A stretch of 64,000 nucleotides of DNA from Panagrolaimus kolymaensis. Taxonomy: Eukaryota; Nematoda; Chromadorea; Rhabditida; Panagrolaimidae. Below the pieces are notes generated by a model. That model did no database searches, was not told where the DNA came from, and saw only the letters and a list, made by a program, of their open reading frames with translations. The position numbers and the translations under genes are program-made. The stretch covers positions 4,464,001 through 4,528,000 of the forward strand of contig JAJQJQ010000008.1 in the NCBI GenBank assembly GCA_028622995.1, in the 5' to 3' direction. Shown here one piece after another: positions 52,200-62,846 of this stretch (the first letter of the stretch is position 1; every line of letters begins with the position of its first letter).

Positions 52200-52777
52200 A
52201 TAAATAAGGACAGACGTTTTTTGACTAACGTGATATTGTAACAGATTCAAGCGAACATAAATGTCACATCTTCCTTTTTTGTTTGTAATTGGAAAAATAG
52301 TTTTGCGTACTTTTCTTGTCCAAATTAATAGCACTCGACAAAAAAAACAAACTTATCAACGAAAAACATGAAAAGGTTCATCTGCTGCTATTATTTTACA
52401 ATATGAAACCAACAATATTCTCTTAGACATAACAATAAAATTCATACTTATTATGTGCTGTTGCTGGTCTTTAAAGTTTGTTAACTTACTACATGCTATG
52501 GCATCAATAAACCACAATCCTCAAAAAGTATTATTCCAGCATAACCACAAAATGTTCTCGCATTTCCAACCCTTATTTTCCTTCGAGCAACAATAAAAGA
52601 ACAAAAATTTTATTCAAACAAAACAATATAAAAAAAAAGAATAAAAAATTGATTCAAAGATAAACAATGTAAAGAAAAAACATGAAAACAATAAAAAAAA
52701 TTACGATAGAGATAACATATAAAAACACAAGTCAATAATTGTAAACAAATTTGAAATAATAAAGAAACAACACGAAA
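52200..52777. other. Intergenic, convergent 3' ends
   Basis: AT-rich, between the plus-strand CUB/VWA cluster and the minus-strand Argonaute. Contains likely polyadenylation signals for both strands. No gene seen. Confidence 0.5.
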
Positions 52778-55700
52778 TTAGGCGTTGATTCTTTTGTCGC
52801 GGAGGAATTCAACATTTGAGAAGTTGAATTTGACACTTCGATCATAGTACGAGCTTCCACTTTGACCATTTTGACCATCGGTTGAGCCAAGTTCACTTCC
52901 TTTGCCATTTGTTCCATTTGATTCATCGTCGTTGCCATTGCTAGAAGCTCTGAAAAATAAACTTTGAGTAACAAAAATGAAAGAGATAAACGCACTCATT
53001 AACATTGTAAAGCTGGCGGCCACGTTCAGCATATCGATTGGCAATAAAAACAGGAGCAGGCAAAGATGTTGGCGAAGTTACAATTTGGAAATTGTAGCAA
53101 AGTGCATTGGTCCATCGCTCAAACATATCAAGAGTGGCATCCTTCTCCGTGGTGTGGATCACTGTGTACTTTGGAGTCTTTGCAGTACCCTAAAAATATA
53201 AATAACGATAAGAGAAAATACAAAAAAATATCTTACTTGAATGGCAAGATGAGCATTCAGATAGAATTCCGAGTACTTGTGATGAACAACAGTAGTATCG
53301 ATGACGGTACCAGGACGGATATTTTGATCGGATGCTCGGTCTCTTGGATTGATCTGAAAATAAAACATATAAATGCAAAAATAAAATATTTAATGGATTA
53401 CATTTGGTTTGAAGAATCTGGTGGAGTGCATTTTAGATGGAATGATTACAGAGAATGGTGCACCTGGAGCATGTTTGCCAATAATAGAAGATAAAATCCT
53501 AAAAATAATAATGTTAAGTATGCTTGAAACAAAAGATTCAACTTACGGAATTTCATACCGAATGACGTCACCAAATTGTCCTTCTGAGCAGCCATTTCGA
53601 TATATGATGACGCGCGTTGGATGATAACCACGATTCTTTTTGAAGCGTTCGAAAACTTCATCCAAGAGTTTGTCAAGAACGGTTACCTAAAAAAATTAAC
53701 ACATAAGAATGTAAAAAATCCAAAAAAAACGTTTTACTTTTTCATCGCTGAAAAGTGGTTGATAGAAAAAGTTGCCGATAAATTCATTAGCATTCTTTCC
53801 ATCATTTGCAGCGAATCCAAGTACAGACACGTTACCACCAGCACCAATGCCATTGAGATTTCCACCGAGTCCACCAGCAGGATGATTCATACCAAGTCCA
53901 ATGAAACATACCCGATCAGCGATTTTATAGTTTGGCAAGCTGATATTGTAGTTCAATCCTATAATCAAAATATTAAAAAGTTGAAGTGAAATAAAAGTTG
54001 ATACATACCACCGAGTTTGATATTGGTCTTTGCAACAATATTTTCCATAATAAGTGGACCTTTCGTCAAAACTTTAAGAATTGTTTGAGTTTTGATACAT
54101 TGGGAGATGACACCATACTTCCGTTCATATCCTTTGATGATAGCTAAAACGCATTGATAATGAAAATTTCAACTCTAATTTAAAAAAACATACGGTGAAG
54201 ACGGGTTTCTTCATCGGGATGACCAATAAGAATAAAGTTGACTTGTTTTTCTCGAGCATTAGCAAACACTTCTTCAAGTTCCTGACCATTATCAGTATTG
54301 ACTTCCCAGACACCCATAAGATTTTCAATTTGCATGCCGCGGTCAGCACATTCTTGAATAATTTTTTTTACAAATTCACTGAAAAATAAATGCTAAGTTA
54401 AATAATACTAAAACGATTATAAAGACTTACATATATTTATCCAAATGCATTGGTCTTTGACAACCATTTCTTAAAAGAATAGCAACCCAAGCATTGCAAG
54501 AAGCTGGAAGAACATAACGATGCTGTCTAACAGGTTTCCATCTACCATCAAGAGGTTTAACAATTCCATTTAGGTAGCTGATTTGAGGAGGTGAGAGGAT
54601 TCTGGTTTGAACACTAACAGCATCAGGCATAATTTCAAGATTTGCACTTTGACAAAAACCATCCTTTTGAAAATTGAAAGCACCATGACAACGTTGAATC
54701 TCTTGAGCTTTTTGTGCCGGTAGTACAGCGCATGCCTAAAAAACATTAAAGTTAATCACCAAACTTTAATAAACTAAAACATACTTTAACAATAACCGCA
54801 ATATTTTCAGATGAAAGTTTCTTGCATCGTTGATTGTCAGCAATTTGTAAAACTTCGATAGGATAATACAGCTCTTTGCCGCGAACTTTACAAACCTAAA
54901 AAGTTAAACAATAGAAAAAAAAATCTATTAAATCATCAAACATACAACTAAAGGCCAATCTGGATATCGCAAGGTCTTCTGATACTTTATTTGAAAATAT
55001 TGATAAACACTAAGATCATTGCCATCATCGGTTTTGAAGGTTTGCTCACGAGCATTGTGAGTGTGCAACTTTGAGATGATAATAGGCATTTCATTTCGAT
55101 GCAGCTGTAGAACGACAAGACCTGAAATATTACCATGATTTAAAGCAGCTATTTTGTACAATTACCTTTGAATAACGGCATCAAAGCATTCCAATGGCGT
55201 TGTGTAAATTGATGAGATGTACCAAGTTCTTGCAGGACCAATTCAACACAATTTTTCGGATAATAGAAAGGAGTTTTTTTGGCTGAAAAACAAAATTCAT
55301 TGGGAAAATAAATGAATTTAAAAGCTTACAGTCAATGACAAGAGCAGCAACGCCTTTTTCACGAGGGCCTTCGAGGCTGAAAAAGGAATATTAATCATTC
55401 GTTTCATCATAACATTCAAATGCAAAGTAAAACATCATGAATGAGCAAACTTACCATACGACGTTCTTCGATGCAGCAGGACACAAATATTTCGCATTGT
55501 CAAGAGCATGAATATTGAAGTCATACTATAAAGAAGATGATTATAAATAACCAAATAAAATGGAAAGCTTACGTTTTCAGGGATCATGAAGTTTGTCTTT
55601 TTTGCTTCGAACATGACATGTTCACCAGGAAGTTCAGCAGCTTGTCGCGAAGTAGCCAATTCCAAAAATCGTGTGACGCTTGTGTTAGCTTCAGAAAGAT

Positions 55701-56491
55701 CAGAACAATAAGAAGCGACGAAATCTCGGACATTGAATTCATTTTCTTTTGGTTGCTTAATAACGAGTAAAACACGATATGGACGACCAATCAAAGCCAT
55801 TGTTTCATCCGTAGTAAGCTCGATAGCCTCTTCAGGAACGTTGATATTGACAAGAGAGAACAATGTAGCGGAATAATCATAACAGAAGAGCTCGACATCA
55901 TCGCCAAAAACATCCGGAAATTTTTCGATGAATTTATTCATTAATGTTCGGTGCAATTCTCTGTGCTCGCGAACATAAAAATCAAGAGGTTTTCTTTTAC
56001 CATCGACTTCTGGAACCAATGGAATCAGTTGACCAGCATTAGAACCATTTTCGAAAACTTTGTAGAAATCACAATGATAATGGTAAATCGTAACAGGCTG
56101 AAAGAAAAACGTCAATATTATGCATACAATAAGAAAGCATTTTACCTTTGAACGAATACCATAAACATTGGTACGAACTTCACATGTTTGATCGCCATCG
56201 AGCATAGTTCCACGAGAAACGGTATTCTTGTCCAATGCAACAGCTTCCCCAGGTTCAAGATGAAGTCTTTCGAGAGCTTTTTGTGCAGCATTTGACGCTG
56301 GTGAACTTCCATTCATTGATTCCTAAATATCAAAGTTTGATTGAGAACAATATACAAGACAAGGTTAAATTTGAGACACTTACCGGTTCACCATCTTGAT
56401 GTCCATTACCACTATCACTTTTCGATGAAGGAGGACGTGGAGGAGACCCATTTCCTGAGCTTGAATCACTTGCGGGTTTGATTAACTGCAT
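52778..56491 (-). CDS. WAGO-type Argonaute, catalytically inactive
   Basis: A small-RNA-binding protein of about 950 residues in about 13 exons. The start at 56491 gives MQLIKPASDSSSGNGSPPRP, a disordered N-terminus. An N-terminal domain follows (VTIYHYHCDFYKVF), then a PAZ-like region (CKVRGKELYYPIEVLQI, RCHGAF) and MID (VILIGHPDEE-like segment, YGVISQCIKTQTI). The PIWI domain has CFIGLGMNHPAGG, YRNGCSEGQF, TPKYTVIHTTEKDATLDMF and PVFIANRYAERGR. The slicer tetrad is lost: the first Asp is Gly (IGLGMNHP versus IGADVTHP), the second is Asn (YRNG versus YRDG), and the final His is Asn (FIANRYA versus YYAHLVA). In nematodes this defines the WAGO clade, which binds 22G secondary siRNAs and silences without cleavage. 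The C-terminus has an unusual Asn/Gly/Ser-rich insert (SNGNDDESNGTNGKGSELGS) before FLRDKRINA-stop. Nuclear versus cytoplasmic cannot be told. Confidence 0.9.
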
Positions 56492-57962
56492 GATAACGAT
56501 TCGTAAACTAAAAAATAAGAAAACTTAATTAAAAAATAATCTATGTAATAAACGAAACACGAATCTTCATTCAAACTTTTGAAGTTAGAAAAAAACAAAG
56601 TCTTCAAAAAAAGTTGTTTGAATGAAAGTAAAAATTTAGGTAAAGTATTTCTTCTCTCTCTTTTTCTTACTGTAGCAACCCTGGATAAATAATTCGTTAT
56701 AAGAATCGAATCTTTTGAAATCGTCTGCATTCGAGAAAATAAAAAAGCGAAGTAATCGTTCATGGACTTTACTGAATTTTTTTTTGACTATTTATTAACA
56801 TTTACCGATACTTATATAATTGTTACGTCATCTTTAATTATGGTGCTAAAGTTTTATTGTTATTTCTGAAAGTTGGCTTTGCATCAAATAATTTCAATCA
56901 AAAAATTTTCGTGAAGGCTGTGATTTCTAAATTCTAAACAAAAAAAAGTTAGCTATGTATGTCTTGGAGAATCCCTTGCAAGAATGGAACTTTTCTTAGC
57001 CATCCCAATAGCAAATGGTTTCGTTTCCCTTTATTTTTCATAAAAAAAGAAAAAACAAATCTTTTCTTCATTTGATTTTTTTTGTTCTTTTCGCAATTTT
57101 TACATATCCATTTTTTATTTTTTATGACCCTAGAATATCAACGTCCTCGTTGATTAACCTTATTAAACTAGAGAAAAAAAAATTTAATCCAATAAATAAA
57201 TGGCATTATTTAATTCCGAAATCCATTGTAAAATATAATTAAAAAACAAAAAATCAAGAAAAAAGGTTTTAAAATATTCAAAAAGAAAAATATTTGCGAG
57301 AAAAAGTGTTTGTAAAATGTTTTTTTTTTTGGAAACAGCTCACTCAAATTATTGGGAAAGACTTTTATTTCTTTTCATATACATACAACTTGTTAAGTCC
57401 GTCCTCTCACGACAACAACAACAAAAAAAATCAATAATAAAAAAACTCAGCATGCATGAATGAAGATGAAAAAAGCACCAAACTTTTTTTTATCCAAAAA
57501 TGGTTGAAACAATTTTTATTATTCCATTCTAAAAAATTATATAGAAAATTTACAGAAGAAATATAAAATTTTATTTTTTACATCATGTCAAAAAAGTTTT
57601 CATGTGTCCATTCAAACTAAAATCATAATCCCTTGCATTTTTCTTATTTAGATCTTCTTTTTTGTGAGATAAAAAAATGTTTTTTGTTGCAACTCTTTTA
57701 TCAATATTTTTTTAATCTCTTAATAATATTATTAATGGCACTCAGATAAAAAAACGAAAACAAAAAAGATTTAAAATATTCAAATTAAATATATAAAAAT
57801 ATATATATCAAAATGCCAAAACAATGGGATTTTTGGGTGGACAACAACAGCAGTTCGTATCTAACTTGCGAACTCATTTTTCTTCCAATGTAAACAAAGG
57901 TTTCTCTTTTTTTTATGGGTCAAACGGCACAAAAAAGAAATCAATAATAAGACTCTCTAGTT
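56492..57962. other. Gene-free AT-rich region, start of a repeat block
   Basis: No supported gene; the frame at 57015-57242 is low-complexity. AAAATATTCAAA-containing segments near 57270 and 57775 resemble one at about 59182. GGGTCAAACGGCACAAAAAAGAAATC at 57917-57942 recurs at 59325-59351, part of a duplicated unit. Confidence 0.5.
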
Positions 57963-58708
57963 CACAGCGCAATCATTTTCAATCAAAGGCGGAGTAGAAA
58001 CGGCCAAGCTCAATCGCGTTAAGAGACCAAAGGAAAGCAAAGAGAAAGGGGAAATCGAAAGAAACCATGTATTTTTTTGTTTTTTTTGTAGTTTTTTAAA
58101 GTTAACGACTAATTAAAAAATCCAGAATCCCTTTAAAAAAAATTGATTCCAGACGTTCTTCAAATTAAGGCATTAGCTACATCTTCGTACAAGCAGTTTT
58201 TAATTCTATCAACAAAGAAAAAAATGGCTCCAGCCTAACTTTTTTCAATCTTGGCTAAAAAACGCGTTTTTATGTCATCTCATTCATTTCGACTAGGAGT
58301 AAAAAAACATGAATATGGTTTTAAAAAATTCTATTCCAGACGTTTTTCAAGTTAGACAAATATCTATCTTTCCATGCAGACCAGTTTCAATTTGATTGGA
58401 AAATAAAAAAATGGCTCCAGCGTAACTTTTTGCAACTTTCGATGCATCAAAACTTCACCTCCAGATGCCTTAAAAAAGTGATTGTTTTACTTAAACATAT
58501 CTCTCAGATATTGTTTAATCATTTCTCTAATTTTTTAACAAAAAAAATAATATTTACATCTTCAAATTAGTAACTTTATGGCCGAGAAGAAACAAGGCAA
58601 TACTGCTTTCATAAAAAAAGTCATTGCTTTTGGCATTTTGGCATCGTTTGGCAACTTGCAAAAAGAATCGTCTGCTTGCCATTTCTAATCCGCCCTGATT
58701 ACGCTGTG
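57963..58708. mobile_element. MITE, CACAGCG-terminus family, copy 2 (746 bp)
   Basis: Same termini as the 9134-9398 element (CACAGCGCAATCAT and inverted CACAGCGTAATCA), flanked by AGTT at 57959-57962 and 58709-58712. It is longer because an internal block ending AAATGGCTCCAGCCTAACTTTTT / AAATGGCTCCAGCGTAACTTTTT (about 58130-58250 and 58320-58440) is present twice in tandem. The frame at 58554-58781 spans its end and is not a gene. Confidence 0.82.
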
Positions 58709-59409
58709 AGTTGGTTAACAAAAAAGTCACTTTTTGTAAATTCCTTTTGAGGCGAAGAATTTTTTTTGTTAGTTCTTGCAAAATGAAAATTTCTTTAGAA
58801 AAAGGGATATTTTTATAATTATATAAGTTTCATGAATTAATTTATTACATAAATTTTATCGTAAAATATTCTGGGTTAACATGTTATTGCTTATATGGTT
58901 GGACCCAGGCTCAAAATGTGTCATTCGGGAGTAAAAAAAATTTTCCATTTACCAACAGATCATTAAAAACACCATTATTTTACATTAATTATGCATAGGC
59001 ACAAGGAACAACGCTTTCTTCACAACTTTTAATTCAATTATAACCACCACTTTTTTTTAAAACATACTCAAAATATATGTAATTAATGGTTTCATTCATA
59101 CTTAATAATGTGATAAGTATGTAAAGATTCATTATAATTTTTAAAAAAACGCTGACCAAAACGTTAACAAAAAAGCTTTAAAATATTCAAAAACAATTTA
59201 AAAAAATCGAAAGGCTAAATAAAAGAAAGCAATATTTGTTTGAGAAATATTGTGTCTCTTTCCTGCACACTCATTTTTCTTTCCATCTTCAACGGTGATT
59301 TATCTTTCCTGTTGTTGGTTGCATGGGTCAAACGGCACAAAAAAAAGAAATCAATAAAAGACTTTTAAGATTGCAAAAAGAATGTTGCCATTTTGGTAAT
59401 AAGTATTTA
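58709..59409. other. Gene-free spacer within the repeat block
   Basis: Contains GAGGCGAAGAATTTTTTTTGTTAGTTCTTG (58749-58778) and, from about 59180 to 59365, a second copy of the sequence found before the MITE (GGGTCAAACGGCAC...). Confidence 0.5.
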
Positions 59410-60986
59410 CAATGTCGGCCCATGAAATGAAGTCATTTTTATCCTTTTCAATCCTTTTTCATCCTTTTTCATCCTGGCGTACTTTGCCAAAAGACACGGA
59501 AACTTGAAGCTTTTTTTGCTTCAATTTTACAACATTTTTTTTGTTATATCTAATATTCTTTAATATTTTTATTGGTGATTTTTGTTTTAAATAATTAGGA
59601 AAAAATAGATACAATATTGCATTACGAAATAATAATGAAAATGGCGGATGAAATCATGTTTTTTCCCGACATTTTACATTGCAACGGTTTTTTTTTGTTA
59701 ATGTAAAGGTGAAAATGTTGGAACATTTGGTTTTGAATTATTATCAAAAAATAAAACAATTATTTCAAAGGCGGTGATATTTTTTTACAAACGATAATTA
59801 AACTGGATTATTGTGTTATTGGTTTAAAACTACTTTTTAAAAATAGAAATTCAACTGTATCCATGTGGAAAAAAGGTTAATGAATGAATCTTATGGCACA
59901 CATTTAATTCAAAAACAAAGACAAAAAAACTGTATGGGATTGCTTTGAGCGGAAAAAACAAATAAAATTTGGTCTTTTTTTTCTTCTACCTATTAATGAG
60001 CAAGAAACAATTCTGGGTATTTCCCGTTGAGTATAAGCAACAGGAAAAAGTCGTTCGATATCCATCCGTTGTTGCGAAGTAAATTTAATTCTAGGGTACT
60101 AAAAATAATTTTTGTTTCAAAGGAATTATCTTATGAAAAACACACTTGGATTAATCATTGTTCAATTTAAGCTTCAGCAATATTGTTTTATGAAGCTATC
60201 GTGATCCTTAATGTCTGGAAGGCTTTCAATATCAGCTTCAAATTGTTGAGCTGTTGCTTGAAGATGAGTAATTGTGATTCAAACGTCAGAAAATTGGCCG
60301 AAATTTATTCTATAGAAGTCTTTGTTAATTAACTTATAAAATTTGTAATAAAAAAAACAAACGTTGAAACCAGATCTTTAATACCCAATTCAATAGCTAG
60401 GATGTTCTGTTGCGGAGTTGATTGATGCGGAGGACTTTGAAATGATCAATTTTTAAGTTGATTAATAGCAGTGAAATATCTTCAATTTAGTAAGCGAAAA
60501 TTCACAAAAATGAAAAGAAAAAATGTCAACAATTATTCCTCTGCTTCTTAAAAAATGGCGGTAAAATAATTGGGCTTTTAGGGGCATATTCACGACCTTT
60601 TATTAAAAGGAAAGATACTTTCACTCTTGAAACCGTCTTGAAATAGTTGCTTTATTTTTTGATAATAATTCAAAACCAAATGTTCCAACATTTTCACCTT
60701 TACATTAACAAAAAAAAACCGTTGCAATGTAAAATGTCGGGAAAAAACATGATTTCATCCGCCATTTTCATTATTATTTCGTAATGCAATATTGTATCTA
60801 TTTTTTCCTAATTATTTAAAACAAAAATCACCAATAAAAATATTAAAGAATATTAGATATAACAAAAAAAATGTTGTAAAATTGAAGCAAAAAAAGCTTC
60901 AAATTTCCGTGTCTTTTGGCAAAGTACGCCAGGATGAAAAAGGATTGAAAAGGATAAAAATGACTTCATTTCATGGGCCGACATTG
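59410..60986. mobile_element. Long inverted-repeat element (about 1.58 kb, arms about 360 bp)
   Basis: The left arm 59410-59772 is the near-perfect inverted complement of 60632-60986. The ends are CAATGTCGGCCCATG and its complement CATGGGCCGACATTG, bordered by TA on each side. One arm has an extra copy of an 11-bp TTTTTCATCCT unit. The 860-bp centre has no recognisable coding sequence. TA flanks with long inverted arms suggest a Tc1/mariner-type foldback or MITE-like element. Confidence 0.78.
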
Positions 60987-61128
60987 TATGAGGCGAAGAA
61001 AAACTTTTTATTAGTTAGTTCTTGTTAATAAAATTTTTTTTTGAAAAAGGCGTGTTTTAAAAAAAATTAATAATAAATTAAATTATTTGGTAAAAATGAT
61101 TTATAATTTATTACAATAACCACACAAA

Positions 61129-62248
61129 TTAAATGTAAAAAGAAACTACAAAAGTTAAAAGAAATATAACAACATTGTGCTTGCTTTCACTGCAATTTGT
61201 TGATGGCCAATTTCGTATACCAACCTTTAAAATAAATAAAAGATTTTATATGTTTAAAATTTAAAGAAAAAAGACACTCACAATGTGCCTCAATTTTTCA
61301 ATGGAATTGCATTTATTCTTTTTACATTTACATTGAATAATTAAACTTTGTGGAGGAATTAAATAGCCACCAATTTTATGTGAATCATTATTTGGCAAAG
61401 TTTTCCAACATTTTGGATACGCATTAAATGGAGATTTGGTTTTAAAATCGAGCAGCATGGATTTGTAAATTTGGTAGTTAAATCGCTTTCTAAGCTGAAG
61501 ATTTGAAAAAATAAATGTTAAAGGGAGTGTCCCAAACGATGAGAATAATTTTACTACGACGGGTGTTCCTAGCCCGAAAGTTTCATTGTCTCAAAAGCTT
61601 ACAAAGTGCTACGAATTTTTGTAGCTTTTTGTAGCATTTAGAGAAAATTTCGTAAACTTTTGAAAAAACTTTGTAAAACTTTGTTAGACTTTGAGACAGT
61701 GAAGAAAAACTTTCGGGCTAGGAACACCCGCTGTAAGGGTTTTCTCATCGTTTGGGACACTCCCTTTAAAAAACAAAAGTTTGATACAACGCAAAAAATT
61801 TAAAAACTTTTTCTGATTAGTCAAAAGAAAAGCAAAAGGGGTTTAAAACTCACAGATTCACAATAGCCTACTTCCCAAATGGATCCATTTTGTAATTTAG
61901 CATAAAACATTCCGCAAAGCTTACATTTTCTATAAAAAATTTCTTCAATTTTACCCAAAACAAAACTTCATAAAAAAAAATATTGGACTCCATCGAATAA
62001 AAAAGCTCGACATTTTCGTTAAAAAGACAACATTTTTTGTTGCATCAAGCTTGCTGCTTCATGCTTCATTTTTTCTTCCTCCAAAAAAAATCATTAATTT
62101 ACCTTATTTTATCCATTTTTGTATTTCGTTTCACAAAAGTTTGATTATCTTTATATTCATAAGTTAAGCAACGTGGTGATCCTCCAGCAGATACAATAAT
62201 CAGCAAAAAAGAAATAGTTAAACATAATAATAACATTAGCTTATGCAT
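61129..62248 (-). CDS. Small secreted Cys-rich protein with hydrophobic C-terminus (possible GPI/three-finger type)
   Basis: Four exons. The start at 62248 gives MHKLMLLLCLTISFLLIIVSAG, a signal peptide, then RCLTYEYKDN. Exon 2 (about 61937-61854) gives KCKLCGMFYAKL...GYCES. Exon 3 (61482-61285) gives FNAYPKCWKTLPNN...QCKCKKNKCNS. The last exon ends NVVIFLLTFVVSFYI-stop at 61131-61129, a C-terminal hydrophobic tail fitting a GPI signal or single membrane span. The cysteine series ending CxCxxxxCN resembles a Ly6/three-finger arrangement, but the match is by eye and weak. Junction phases agree throughout. A MITE (61522-61765) sits inside intron 2. About 175 residues; function unknown. Confidence 0.6.
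61522..61765. mobile_element. MITE with 60-bp inverted ends, TTAA (or TA) target
   Basis: AGGGAGTGTCCCAAACGATGAGAA at the left and its inverted complement at the right; the similarity runs on through GGGTGTTCCTAGCCCGAAAGTTT. TTAA lies at both borders (61518-61521 and 61766-61769), as for piggyBac-type elements, though a TA duplication with longer termini is equally possible. It lies in an intron of the small secreted-protein gene. It has no coding capacity. Confidence 0.85.
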
Positions 62249-62846
62249 AGTTTTAATTAAACACATAAATTTATTTTCAAAAAATTCTTATAAAACACCA
62301 AAAAAATTATGAATCCATAAATTGATTCATGTAAAAAAAATTGTTTGATTCATTCATTGTTTTTTGGTTTATTGTTGTTGCTTGTTTTTGATTGTGTTAG
62401 AAAAAGAAAAACGCTCCAATTAAAACTTTAAAACTTTTTAATTATTTCAAACAAACAAAAAAAGAAAGGAAGAAAGTCTTAAAATTTTATTTTGAAGAAA
62501 CGTTATCGCAAAATTAGATCGTAAAAAATATAATATCATTCCTTTTCAAATCAAATGATTGTGTTACTGTAGTTATCAAACTCGTTATTTGATTACAAAA
62601 ATTTGAAGAGTAGTGAAAGTCAAGCATAAACCAAAGCCAAGAAAAAACTAGTTTTAAACATAATCGAAAAATACATAAGTAAAATCATTTCAAAAAACAC
62701 AAAACAATTTTCAAAGAAATTTTATTACAAGTTTACACAAATAAATATAAACTAAAATACATAATACAGTTAACCATTTGAAATTCCACCAGCAAGTTTA
62801 ATTTTCACCAACACCATTCTTTCATTTCATCTTCTTTAGTTGCATC
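62249..62846. other. Intergenic
   Basis: 600 bp, AT-rich, between two minus-strand genes. 3' UTR of the low-complexity gene and promoter of the small secreted gene; no further feature. Confidence 0.4.

Noticed and set aside
58554..58781. Minus-strand frame of 75 codons
   Set aside because: It spans the right end of the CACAGCG MITE and its flank, so it is not an independent gene.
60792..61028. Plus-strand frame of 78 codons
   Set aside because: It lies in the right arm of the long inverted repeat and runs out across its border; low-complexity Lys-rich translation.
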